Assembly: GCA_963575745.1 (NCBI GenBank) | Contig: CAUYUJ010003062.1 | Location: forward strand, 52,501 to 77,500 | Source: Prorocentrum cordatum | Taxonomy: Eukaryota > Sar > Dinophyceae > Prorocentrales > Prorocentraceae | Length of the DNA stretch: 25,000 bases | Direction of reading: 5' to 3' | Part shown: in pieces, positions 1-9,055 of the stretch | Layout: each line of letters starts with the position of its first letter | How positions within the stretch are numbered: position 1 is the first letter of the stretch | Program-made: the position numbers and the translations under genes | Notes under the pieces: model-generated | The model's input: only the letters and a program-made list of their open reading frames with translations | Database searches by the model: none | What the model was told of the DNA's origin: nothing

Positions 1-1590
1 GGTCGAGGATCGGAGATCGAAGACCGAGAGCCGAGGCTTTCGAGCGTTCTCCTTTGGCCTCCAGGCAGCTTCTCGTCGCAACTGGCTGGATTCTCTGCGA
101 AAGTCTGGGCGTGACGGAGCCCGGCAGCGGACCGAACATGAAACGTTTGGGCGGGGATTCTCGTCGGCTTCATCGTCCGATGTCCTTGAAAGTGTTTGGC
201 CCGTTTCGGGCTTCGGGGGCCGTCCAGGGATGCAGACCCACATACCACAAAAAAAACACTTCTTGGCGCTGCGGCCACGCGCGCGGCGGCGCGGCGCAGA
301 GCATCGAAAAGGGGAGCGGGCGCGCGGCTAGGCCAGCTCACGCGGCGGGGGGGGGCCAGGGATCCGCCCGTCGGGAATCGACAGGGCCACTCGCGCGGGG
401 ACGCGAGGGGAATGGGGAGAAGGGGTGTTGGGCGGAGGTGGAGCGCAGCGCGCGGGGCAAGAGAGGCGCAGCGCGGAAGGGCAGCGGCACACCGACAGGG
501 TGGAGGAGCGGCAGGCAGACGGCGGAACGAAGCGGGTGCAGGGGTGTGACACGGCGGTGGAGGGACAGCGTGGGGCTGACGACACAGCTGTGGCGGACAG
601 GGGGCTGGGCCAAGGTGCGGTTCAGGAGGCAAACCAACAGGGTGAGGCAGGCCACGGGGCGGCCCGGCTAGGCAGGGGCGGGGGCGCAGGGAGAGCTGCC
701 CAGAGGCAGGGGTGCCCAGCGCACGGGTACCCAGGGCGAGGAAGGGAGGCCCGCCTGCAGTAGACGGCGGGGCGGGTGGCACCAGGGGGACCATAGGGCG
801 ACGTCGACCAGCCTGGGCACTGGCAACCGTCAGACAGGAGGCCATCGCAGGCAGCACCCGAAGAGGCTCGCCGGGGCACCCAAGGACAAGGGGGAGGCCC
901 GCGTGTCCCTCCAGGAGAAGACGCGGTAGGGAAATACTCGAACCGGGTCAGGCGCATGACGAAACGGCGGAGTGTGGCCAGCCCCGACCAATGCCAGGAG
1001 GCGAACCAAAGACGCGCCTGGACGACAGCAGGGAGCTGCCAAGGCAGGGACCGCCACGGCCCCGGGTGGGACGGCAGTGGGGGCACACGCGCCCAGAAGG
1101 GCTAGGCGCCAGGGCGCCCAGGGCGGCCGCGGTCTCGGGCGTGCGTGCCATGAAGGTGCATTGGGAGCGTGACCACGTCGGGCCCTCTGCGACGCGGGGA
1201 AATCCCCCTCTGGACAGGGATCCACGTGCACGGGACAGTGCTCACGAAGGAGCGGGGCTGCTCAGCAGTGTACAGGCTGGGGCCCGCGAGGAAATCACCC
1301 AGCATGGTGGGACCGCTATCGGGAACCAGTGGCGCCAGGCCAGTGGCCTCTTGCGAAGAGGAGGCCCCGCGGGACCGAAATAGCTGAATGCGCTGGACAA
1401 GCGCCTGCCGGGCTCCCACACACCCACACACATGTTGTTTTAAGTTGGCGGCGCAGAGAAACCTCAGGCGCGGTCGGCTGATGGAAGCGCCAATTGCGGG
1501 CGAACTTCATCGAACGCGCCGTGATGAAAGGGTCCAGCCACGGCCGTGCAGACTATGCAAGTGGTGAAAAGATGAAACACTGCAAAACCG
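1..1590. other. GC-rich stretch, no supportable gene
   Basis: All six frames carry moderately long open stretches, but they are rich in G, R, P and A, overlap each other on both strands, and show no domain or motif I recognise. Long GC-rich DNA has few stop codons by chance. On the minus strand one frame runs from about 1086 to 328 with a single stop near 622. It is Pro/Ser/Cys-rich and low in complexity, so I do not call it a gene. From about 1430 the composition becomes more balanced and leads into the 86-bp duplication. Confidence 0.5.
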
Positions 1591-1762
1591 AAGTGCAGCG
1601 GCCAAGCGTCCCACGGAGCGCAGCTCGACGCAAGGAGTTGAAGTGCAAGCAACAGCTTGTGTTAATTAGAAAGTAGAAGTTGAACAGCGAAGCATCCCAC
1701 GGAACGTAGCTCGACGCCAGGAGCTGAAGCGCCACAGTAGTCTGCTGCGAGTCGCCACAAAA
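1590..1762. repeat. 86-bp tandem duplication (two copies)
   Basis: The segment from about 1604 (AAGCGTCCCACGGAGCG, then CAGCTCGACGC) recurs from about 1690 (AAGCATCCCACGGAACG, then TAGCTCGACGC), with scattered substitutions and an offset of 86 bp. Both copies continue into a shared AGGAG(T/C)TGAAG(T/C)GC. The two copies differ most in their 3' parts, where the first holds an AT-richer stretch around 1650-1680. No coding role is visible; the minus-strand translations of the two copies resemble each other only because the DNA does. Confidence 0.75.
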
Positions 1763-1937
1763 ACGACCAACCAGCGGACGGCAGCGCGAGACAAGCACAG
1801 GCAGGACAAGCGCCGCCGCTTCAAAAAACCAGGCTGACCGCGGGCGCCCGCGACAGCCAACGCTCGGTAGCGTTCATGGGTGGTGGACAGCACAGGCAAA
1901 TCCATGGGCGGTGGACGGCGCGTGCGTGGCTACGGGC

Positions 1938-1990
1938 GCACACGCACACACACACACACACACACACGCGCACACAAACTCACACACGCA
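1938..1990. repeat. CA microsatellite
   Basis: A run of CA dinucleotides with a few CG and CT interruptions. It directly abuts the T-run and conserved core of the dispersed repeat at 1991-2069. Read on the minus strand it is a TG-rich tail lying 3' of that core. Confidence 0.9.
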
Positions 1991-2069
1991 CTTTTTTTTA
2001 CGTCGGCGGCTGGGCAAAAGGTCGACTGCCCCGGCGGAATAGCAACAGGGGACGCGCTGCACGCAAATC
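1991..2069 (-). repeat. SINE-like dispersed repeat, copy A
   Basis: About 75 bp here match 8243-8316. Shared blocks are CGTCGGCGGCTGGG, CGACTGC, CCGGCGGA and GCAACAGGGGACGC, followed by GCAAAT. Read on the minus strand, the core ends in an A-run that passes into a TG microsatellite, the arrangement expected of a short retroposon with an A-rich/microsatellite tail. Similarity stops just beyond GCAAAT (plus-strand side). I see no clear RNA polymerase III A or B box, so a tRNA origin is not supported. Minus orientation is an inference from the tail. Confidence 0.6.
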
Positions 2070-2276
2070 CGCCGGTCCCCTTGCGGGGCCACCAAGCGCC
2101 GAGAATGAAGACTGCAGCTCCCTGTTCCACTTGCAGCTTCCAGTTTCTACTGTTACAATCCTGTTTTCTGCTTCCCGACTGTCCGCGCGAGGGGTGGGAG
2201 CCCCAAACGAGATTGTTCACCGCGCCCTGGGAGCATTCTCACAATTCCTCGAGGGATGAAGTGTCACACGAACCCA
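2070..2276. other. Unique sequence, nothing recognised
   Basis: A GC-moderate stretch between the SINE-like core and the 42-bp minisatellite. Open frames here are continuations of repeat translations. No motif or RNA gene is visible. Confidence 0.4.
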
Positions 2277-2610
2277 TTGTAAATTACACTGCGCTCGCGC
2301 CCCCGAGGCCCAGATCCCTTGTAAATTACGCTGTGATCGCGCCTGGAAGCCACGATCCTCTGCAAAATACACCATGCTCGCGCTCCCGAGGCCACGAGCC
2401 CCTGCGAATTACACAACATTCTCATCTCTGGGGCCACGACCCCCCGTGAATTGCACCATGGTCGCGACCCCGAGGCTGCGACACTTCGCGAATTACACGA
2501 CACTCGCGCCCCCGATGCCACGATCTCGTGCAAATTATGCCACATTCGCGCCCCCGAAGACCTTCGCAAATCGCGCCACATTCACGCCCCCGAGGCCACG
2601 ATCTACCGCG
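2277..2610. repeat. 42-bp minisatellite, about 8 copies
   Basis: The degenerate unit begins T(G/T)(C/T)(A/G)AATTAC and contains CTCGCGCCCCCGAGG followed by CCACGATC. It repeats at exactly 42 bp through six successive copies; a later copy has a 7-bp deletion near 2560-2565, followed by a last copy ending near 2608. Because 42 is divisible by 3, translation in any frame gives a 14-residue repeat. On the minus strand one frame stays open through most of the array. Divergence between copies is high, so the array is old. No protein function can be assigned. Confidence 0.85.
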
Positions 2611-3235
2611 GCAGCAGCAATAAGCAGGGATACGAGGGGCCAGTACTCCGCCGGTCTGGCAGGACCAGGTTGGGAAATAACAACGTCGCGGCGACCGATT
2701 ACGGCCGGACCTCGCGTGGCGGGCAGAACCCGAATGCCTGGGGCGGAGAGGGCGCGGGTGGCCATTGCTTGATTGTTTCGTCTGGCCACCCGCGCGTCGC
2801 CACATATACGAGCTGCGCGCGCATCCATGCAGCGGGCCTCTGGATATCGCTGTCAGTTCACGCATGGCGCTGACGTGGCTGTCCACCCATTCACTGGAGA
2901 GCGGGGCGGGCTCTGCCTGGAGGGCACTTGCGCATCGATTAGAACCATCTGGAACAGGCCAGGCTCGCGTGCATACCCGACAACCAACCGGCCCGATCCG
3001 TCCACGGGCAGTCCGCAACCTCCTGCGCGGGGGGGGCCATTCGGCCAGGTCCGACAGTTCGGCGGCGGGTCGTCCAACGACGGAGCCCGCGCGATCAAAT
3101 CTAGTGGTCTGGAAGACACGCGGCCGCTCAGCTGCCCGCCTGGCCACGCCGACTCCGGGCAGGGCTGCGGCTTCGAGGCGCGCCCCAAGCGCCCCGTCGA
3201 GCGAGGGGGGGCCCGCCGCTGTGCCTGAGTAGGGG
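2611..3235. other. Unassigned stretch, both strands open
   Basis: Open frames exist on both strands (plus 2765-3232; minus frames continuing from about 3375 and 3803) but none is clearly more protein-like than its antisense. It may be the 3' flank of the decayed minus-strand coding region upstream of it in coordinates above 3240. No domain is recognised. Confidence 0.35.
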
Positions 3236-4749
3236 TGGCGGGAAAGATTCTGGAGATCTGATTGTCTACCCGCATATCGCCAGCCAGTCCAAAGTCGTCG
3301 CGCATGGGCCTTTCCCCACCAGGTAATAGGGTGATCTGGAACATGTCCAGGTAGTCGTCGGAGCCAGGGCACCACGCGCAGACGGGGTGCCAGGTTCCGA
3401 TTGCGCGCAGTCCGACATTGGCCTCGACGGCTTCAATAATGGCCCGGGGGTCGCCGTGCCCCTGGGCGCCTATGTCCCATCGCAAGCGACGCCCCCCCCC
3501 CGGGTCTTCCAGGAGGCTAGGCACGGGGGGCGGCGCGCTCGATGAACTAGGGAAATCCGTATTGGGGCGACGGCGCGAGGCTGACTTCGGTCGGCGATGG
3601 CTGGAGGGAGCGTCTCGCTTAGGCGCCGTTGGATAGGCGCAGCGACGCGCGCCGTGGCGCATAGTGGGAGCGACCCACTGGCCGCCACGCCTACCTGGCG
3701 CAAGAAAGCCACAGCAGTTCCGGTCGCATAGAAGTTCGCGAGGGGGAGGGCCCCAGGTAGCACAAGGATATGCACCGACTCGGCCGCGCCGGTTCGGCGC
3801 CATGCGCCGATGGGGGCGCTGGCGCGTTCGAACTGCTGCGCCCGCGCGTGCATCTCATCGAAGGCCCGCGCCGCAGCGATGGCCCGCTCCGGGCTGCCTG
3901 TGCTCGTGCAGATTTTCACTGTATAGCGAGGCGGTCGCTTGAATGAATCTGGAGAGCTAGGAGCTGAACCTGCCCGGGGGCCCCCCACTGCGGGCGAACG
4001 GCGCGCCCCCGGGCGCGAGGTGCTGCGCTCGGGCAGCGGCGCGCTGCCCCCATGTACGATGGGCAGAGGCCACGATGCTGACTGGATCTGGCCCTCCCGG
4101 CGAGGCCCCGCCCCGTCCGCGGCCAGGGCGAGAAGGGCGCGCGGCGCCCAGTGGCGCGAGGCGGCTCCGATGAGACTGTTTATCTGGATTGCGCCAATGT
4201 CAATCAGAAGGATCACTGGGGAGGGAGGCCAACGTCTTCGGCGCGGTCGATGGCGCGCCTGCGCGCACCCAGAATGTCGCGCCAATGTTCAGGCGCGACT
4301 GGCCCAGGGAAGGCGTCGGCAACGTCTGCATGCTCGGCGTCGGCGGCGCCGATACACGCACTCGCAGCCACCACCAAGGCGGCCCCCACTCCCCTGGCCG
4401 CTGGCGCCACCATTCCGGCCGGGAACCCAATCCTCTGCGCCCTGTCAGGCACGGGGGGAACCGCGCAACGAGTCCTGCCCACCGGTCAGGCATAGCTAGT
4501 GGAACCTCCCTCATCCCGCGGGCCACGTCGGGCGGGAAGAGACTGGGGGGGAGGACTGGGCGCGGCCAGCGGGGAGGAGGAAAGGCGGGGGAGTCGGCGG
4601 CCACCGGCGACTGCACACCCACCAGAGTTGCGCACTGCCACTGCCAACCATCTCGATTGGCGGGCCCAGCGGGGGGGCAGCAGGGTCGCAGCCCCGGGGG
4701 GCCCCTGCTGGCCCTGAGGCCTCGGCCGCGGGGCCACTGGTAATACTTC

Positions 4750-4764
4750 GGGGGGGGGGGGGGG
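4750..4764. repeat. Poly(G) tract, 15 nt
   Basis: An uninterrupted run of about fifteen G on the plus strand (C on the minus strand), inside the Pro-rich part of the decayed minus-strand frame. On that strand it reads as a proline run. Such tracts slip easily and could be one source of the frame changes in this pseudogene. Confidence 0.85.
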
Positions 4765-4801
4765 CCGGAGGGACCGCGGCAGCTCCATGGTCTTCTCCTC
4801 G

Positions 4802-4933
4802 GCAGGCAGGGCAAATTTGCTGCCCCCTTGCTGGATGGCCCCTGTTTCTGACGAGGCAGTCGGCGTGGACACGGGGGCCGCCAGGGGCGATGCGCGACGC
4901 GCAGCCACGCGGCACCTCCCTGCAGATGGGGCA
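4802..4933 (-). other. RING/PHD-like cysteine cluster in the decayed ORF
   Basis: The minus-strand frame from 5020 shows CPIC, a further Cys seven residues later, an HADC block, a His seven residues on, and a final CPAC. Counting from that GTG/ATG-type start, the candidate ligands are C30, C33, C40, H52, C55, H62, C70 and C73. A canonical RING has Cys-x-His just before the H-x2-C element; here those positions are Gly and Pro, so the finger is either degenerate or a different treble-clef type. The segment just upstream (AAEAARDARPP-like) is helical and Ala-rich; the segment downstream is Pro-rich and probably unstructured. Confidence 0.45.
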
Positions 4934-6750
4934 GACCTCGTCGCTGGAGCCCAGATGCACTACTGGGCCTGCGGGAGGTCTGGCGTCTCGCGCGGCCTCA
5001 GCCAGAGCCGCGATGAGCACGTCGGCGCCAGGGAATTATCGCTACCCTCCCAGCGAGGAGCTGCATGACGGCCCAGAGCTGGCTGCTCGAGCTGGTCGCA
5101 CGGGCGACAGCGCCGATCGGCGACGCCATTCAGGGCTCGCTGGGCGGCGCGAGCAAGCAGTAGCGGGGCACCCACGGAGGTCAAGTCGAGCCATTGGGCT
5201 GGCATGGAGAAGGAGCTCGCGTCAATTCCCCTCGCAACTAACAAGGGCAGGAAAAGGGACCGATAGTGAGGACGAGTGCAAAGGGTTAGTGCGTGCCCAA
5301 GCCATCCAGCCGGGTCATCTCTCGTTCTACCATAATCTCGGAGGGAGTCCCAGGCGGCTTACCCCTGCGCTCCACTGACTGAGTTGCCACTGGGCAGTTG
5401 AGGCGTGGGGAAGGCGCCGCATCCTTCAAAATCTTCCCTCCTGCGATCGAGAGAGTGCACAAGGGTAGCCAGGGAGAGGCCACTGGGGAATTGCGGGGAG
5501 TCTCCTCCGATGAAGGCGCCATAGCAGGCCTCTCCACGGTCATCACCACATTGCAGCACATCGCTCATCCATTGCCTGAGGGTCGTACGCGTCCGCGAAT
5601 CGGCTGCCTCTGCAGTGTCGGCTGCTGCCTCTTGGCCCTGGCCTCCCATGAGACGTCAGGTCCCCTTGCTGTCCCGGCGCGCCCATTGCTACTTCGGACG
5701 GCGCTGCCGCACCTGAACGAGGGGGGGCTTGAGTGGGGGGGGCTCATGTCCTCCCAGGCAGATGGCTGATTGCAAATGACAATTTGGGTCGGCTCCCTGC
5801 ATGATCCACTCTTGCAGTTCTGCCTGGATGTAGTTGTTGGCAGACGGGGGAGAGACCCGAACCCCGGTTCGGCTGGCGACCTCCCTCGCTGCCCTGCCCA
5901 AGAAACCGTGACATATTGTATGGCGAGTAGCGCGCGATCGTCCCACCAGCGAACCAGGGCCTCATATACCAATAGATCAACCTGGTTCTCCTCGAAAGCC
6001 TGCCGAATCTGCTCGCGAGCGGCGGGGAGCGCTGTGCCCCATATGAAAGGTACCAGGGTTTGGCTTCACATGTAGCCGCCGGGCATGTTCCGAGCTCGGA
6101 CCCATCTACATACGAGCCGTATTTCGCGTACCATGTTGCTGATGCGGGGGTCACTGGTGTAGTCTTGGCTGGACTGCTGCGGGGGCCGGCTCTGGAGCAT
6201 GTTTTCCACCCAGGTCTGTCCCTGATCAACTCGGCTGAAAATACGCTCCTGCATAGTGGGGTGTAGTGCTGCGCGCGCAGGGGGTGCAGGCATCTGAAAG
6301 GGGCGCCCACTGTGTGCAGATAGTTCCACGGAACTTCCATTGGTTAGCTCGCGAAGCACGTCCGTGGCCTATTCGATCGAACGGACTCCACGATCGGTCC
6401 ACCATGCCGCGAGGGTGACAAGGGTTCCAGTAGGGGCGCTTGAGGTGCGCAGGGCGCAGTGCAGGGTCTGCCCGCCGCCATCGGATGCGGATTCCCAGAT
6501 GGTGGTGTCTCGCAATCGACTAAGGCAGAAGGGGAGTTCAGGGTTACGCGAAGCCCTGGCGTGCCGAAGGCGCCTGTTGTCGTCATGCAGAGTCTGGCGC
6601 TGCGCCTGGGGGGGGGCGAACGGGGGGGCACCGTGGAAGAGTGGGGGCACGCCCCGGCCGTCTCCCGGTTGCGAGGCTGCCTCCGCCGCAGGTGGAGCTG
6701 ACGCGCCGTCCTGGGGGGCGGTTATCCTGTTGCTGCCCTACGCGTCCGTC

Positions 6751-6915
6751 GGGGGGAGGAGGAGGAGGAGGAGGAGGAGGAGGAGGAGGAGGAGGAGGAG
6801 GAGGAGGAGGAGGAGGAGGAGGGGGAGGGGAGTGGGAGGAGGAGGAGGAGGAGGAGGAGGAGGAGGGAGGAGGAGGAGGAGGAGGAGGAGGAGGAGGAGG
6901 AGGGAGGAGGAGGAT
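6751..6915. repeat. GGA trinucleotide array
   Basis: About 165 bp of nearly pure GGA/GAG with occasional GGGA and GTG interruptions. On the minus strand it reads as TCC/CTC/CCT, giving proline, serine or leucine runs in the three frames. It lies inside the decayed minus-strand coding region, between the parts that end near 7138 and resume near 6650, and probably arose after or during the loss of that gene. Confidence 0.9.
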
Positions 6916-7444
6916 GTGAGGAGGGGGAGCAGGGAGGGGGTCGGACGTTCGTGGCATGTGTGGACACGAGAAACGCCTTCCACTTGTATCCTGTGGAGCA
7001 GCATTCCCAGAACCGTGTCTCCTGCCAGGTCCCCTATAGGGTCGGACGTCGGGGCACGGCGGGGAAGTCCCTAGCCAGGACAGCCGGTCCCTCGAATGCC
7101 TCCAGGGCGGCGGCACGGTCCGCTGGGGGGGGGGGGTTTGATTGACCAGGTTGCGGTGGTCCTCTTTCGGGAGAATGTCCACATCAAAGCGGATGCGCCC
7201 ATAGTCCTGCAGCATCCATATTTCAAGGGGGCAAAGCCTAGGCGTTCCAAGATGCCGTCCCCTAGGGGGGAGTCCTCGTCCATAGCAGCGTAATCCGGGG
7301 GAGTAGGCGGGGAAATGGGGTTCGCTGACGCGGAAGGCGCTCGGGACCCATTTCGCAAGTTGGCGGTACAGAGGCTGATCGCAGCGCTGCTGTCAAATCC
7401 TACAGGTCTGGCCAGGGAGTCTGCGGGCCCGGGCGAGTCGGGCA

Positions 7445-7469
7445 CGCACACACACACACACACACACAC
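7445..7469. repeat. CA microsatellite (short)
   Basis: About 12 CA units immediately before the palindrome at 7469-7508. Confidence 0.9.
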
Positions 7470-7508
7470 TAGAACCACGCGCGCGCTTCGCGCGCGCTTA
7501 GGTTCTAG
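7469..7508. repeat. GC-rich palindrome/hairpin
   Basis: Outer arms CTAGAACC (7469-7476) and GGTTCTAG (7501-7508) are perfectly complementary. Inside them GCGCGCGC (7479-7486) pairs with GCGCGCGC (7490-7497) around a TTC loop. The two stems are separated by small unpaired bases (AC on one side, TTA on the other). The structure could form a cruciform or an RNA hairpin. There is no T-run after it, so it is not a bacterial-type terminator. It separates a CA tract from the 21-bp minisatellite and may mark a rearrangement boundary. Confidence 0.75.
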
Positions 7509-7559
7509 CTAGGATCATTCTCGCTGGGAGTTTGACGTAGCTTCTCGGGAGCCTCTGAA

Positions 7560-8125
7560 CCTATCGGGGGCCTCCTGGAAGCAGGTTCGAAGCATTTGGG
7601 GGGCCGATTTGGGGCTTCTCGGGGCCTCCTTTGGGCCTCTTGGGGGTCTCCTGGGGCCTCTTGAGGGGCCTCCTTGGGGCCTCCTGGCGGCCTCTTGGGG
7701 CGGAAGGCTCGAGCTTGCGGTTCGTGGTCCCCCTCTGGGCCCCCTCTTGGGTCCGTCTTGGGGCCCTCTTGGGCCATCTTGGGCGCCTCTTGGGCCGTCT
7801 TGGGGCCCTCTTGGGCTGTCCTTGGGCCCTCTTGGAAGCTTCTTGGGCCGTCTTGGGGCGGTCTTGGGCGCCTCGTGGGCCCTCCTGTAACGTCGGAAAG
7901 CCCAAAAAGCAACTTTGTGAAGAAAAATGTACGTTTTACGAAGGGAATGGGCCAATGTTTGCGTCTAGGGGCCCTCTTGGGACGCATGTTGGAGGCTTCT
8001 TGAGGCGTCTTGGGGGCGTCCTTGGACGTCTGGAGGCCATCTTCAGCATCTTGGAGCCCTCTTGGAGGCCTCTTGGAAGTTTCTTGGGCCGTCTTGGGCG
8101 CTTCTTGGGCCGTCTTGTCTGACTG
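7560..8125. repeat. 21-bp minisatellite interrupted by a unique insert
   Basis: Plus-strand repeats of the type GGGCC(G/C)TCTTGGG occur at a spacing of about 10-11 bp, with a clear 21-bp higher period between 7740 and 7880. In one minus-strand frame this gives a seven-residue repeat of the form QEGPKTA. Around 7888-7965 the repeat is broken by about 75 bp of AT-richer, unrelated sequence, after which the array resumes to about 8125. Two to three frames are open on each strand because the unit lacks stops. A minus-strand repeat protein cannot be excluded, but nothing here requires it. I recall similar KTAQEAP-type predicted peptides in dinoflagellates; that is memory, not a search result. Confidence 0.7.
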
Positions 8126-8242
8126 GGGATGCCTCCGGCAAGCCCCGACGAGCCTCCGGGCCCCCCGGGGCCCACATTTGTGGTCGGGGTCCCGGCCCCG
8201 GGCCCCCGGACCCGGTGCGCCGTTATATGTATACACACATAC

Positions 8243-8316
8243 ACTTTTTGCGTCGGCGGCTGGGTAGAGGGCGACTGCTCCGGCGGATTGGCAACAGGGG
8301 ACGCCGCATGCAAATT
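8243..8316 (-). repeat. SINE-like dispersed repeat, copy B
   Basis: Second copy of the core seen at 1991-2069: TTTTTGCGTCGGCGGCTGGG, then GCGACTGC, CCGGCGGA and GCAACAGGGGACGC. As in copy A, the T-run side carries a CA/TA-rich stretch (8226-8242), which on the minus strand is an A-run plus TG tail. The copies differ at about one base in eight over 75 bp and are unrelated beyond the core, which fits independent insertion rather than segmental duplication. Confidence 0.6.
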
Positions 8317-8385
8317 AAGGCCGCAATGCACGGAAGGAGGAGGTGGAGCCTCGGCGCGACTGGAAGAGAAGAAGCCTGGCCACTC

Positions 8386-8930
8386 AGAGCTGCTGGCTGC
8401 GGCGGGGGTGGGGCGCCGAAGGGGGGGAACAGCGCCGGCACAGAGCTGCACTGAGCTGCACTGAGCTGAAGCTGGGGGGAAGCGGCACTGAGCTGCAGCT
8501 GGTGATGCAGAAATACAGCGTAGCAGATCCCGACCCCGTGAACCAAAAGCACGGTCCAGGCATGGGCCCATGCGCCGAGACCTGCGGGCCTGTGAGGCGC
8601 GCGCGGGGAGGTGGAAGGCAGACAGGCCCGATAAGAGCTGCCGGCCGCGGCGGGGGGGAGCGCCGAAGGAGGGCACCAGCGCCGGCACCGCGCTGCACCG
8701 AGCTGGACAGCGCTGGAGCCGCGGGGGGCGGCGGCAGGGAGCCGCAACTGGTGAGGGCGGCCCAGCGCAGCAGAGCCCCGACGCAGCGAACCAGAGCATG
8801 GTCCAGGGATCTGCCGATGCGCCGAGGCCTGCGGGCCTGCGTCGCGCGGGCAGGGGTGGGGGGGGGGGATGCGGGCAGGGGCGAGGGCACCACCGGCGGG
8901 GGCGCCGAAGGGGAGGCTGGCGACGGCTCC
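8386..8930. repeat. 247-bp tandem repeat, about 2.3 copies
   Basis: The segment starting AGAGCTGCTGGCTGCGG at 8386 recurs at 8634 as AGAGCTGCCGGCCGCGG. Further shared blocks are the GCGCCGAAGG, AGCGCCGGCAC, GGTCCAGG and TGCGCCGAG...CCTGCGGGCCTG motifs. A partial third copy follows from about 8860 (GGGGGCGCCGAAGG). Copy 1 contains a small internal expansion, GAGCTGCACT twice near 8450-8470. Open frames exist on both strands, without any recognised domain. Confidence 0.8.
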
Positions 8931-8979
8931 GCGCAGCACCGAGCGGCACAAGGCAGAAGCAGGGGCGGGCCGCACGCTG

Positions 8980-8999
8980 CACACACACACACACACACA

Positions 9000-9053
<54 letters not shown>
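8980..9053. repeat. Long CA microsatellite
   Basis: About 36 CA units with one phase break (CACCAC near 9006). It directly follows the partial third copy of the 247-bp repeat. Confidence 0.95.

Positions 9054-9055
<2 letters not shown>

Larger units (their letters stand above)
3240..7440 (-). pseudogene. Decayed minus-strand ORF, probable retroelement ORF1-like
   Basis: Reading from 7440 down to 3240 on the minus strand, protein-like stretches succeed each other in changing frames: 7440-7215, 7215-7138, 6650-6066, 6063 to about 5900, 5900-5690, 5650-5360, 5244-5040, 5020-4800, 4482-4213, 3940-3690 and 3450-3240. They are richer in W, D, E, I, F and Q, and more helix-like, than their antisense. 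Breaks include a frame change near 7215, a GGA expansion at 6751-6915, an in-frame TAG at 6369-6371, a TGA near 6066-6068, a frame change near 5900 and a stop at 5689-5691. Segments 6650-6066 and 6063-5900 share a frame, so those stops are single lesions. A RING/PHD-like Cys cluster lies at 4802-4933. I do not recognise the protein. A retroelement ORF1/accessory protein is the likeliest reading because a LINE-type element lies in the same window. A dead cellular gene, or introns rather than frameshifts, is possible. Confidence 0.5.

Noticed and set aside
54-1383. Overlapping open frames in the first 1.4 kb
   Set aside because: GC-driven, present on both strands, without domains.
6340-7215. 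Gly-, Arg- or Pro-rich proteins across the GGA array
   Set aside because: Low-complexity readings of a microsatellite; only the flanking minus-strand segments look like protein.
7469-7508. Rho-independent terminator
   Set aside because: No T-run follows, and the region is not bacterial in character.
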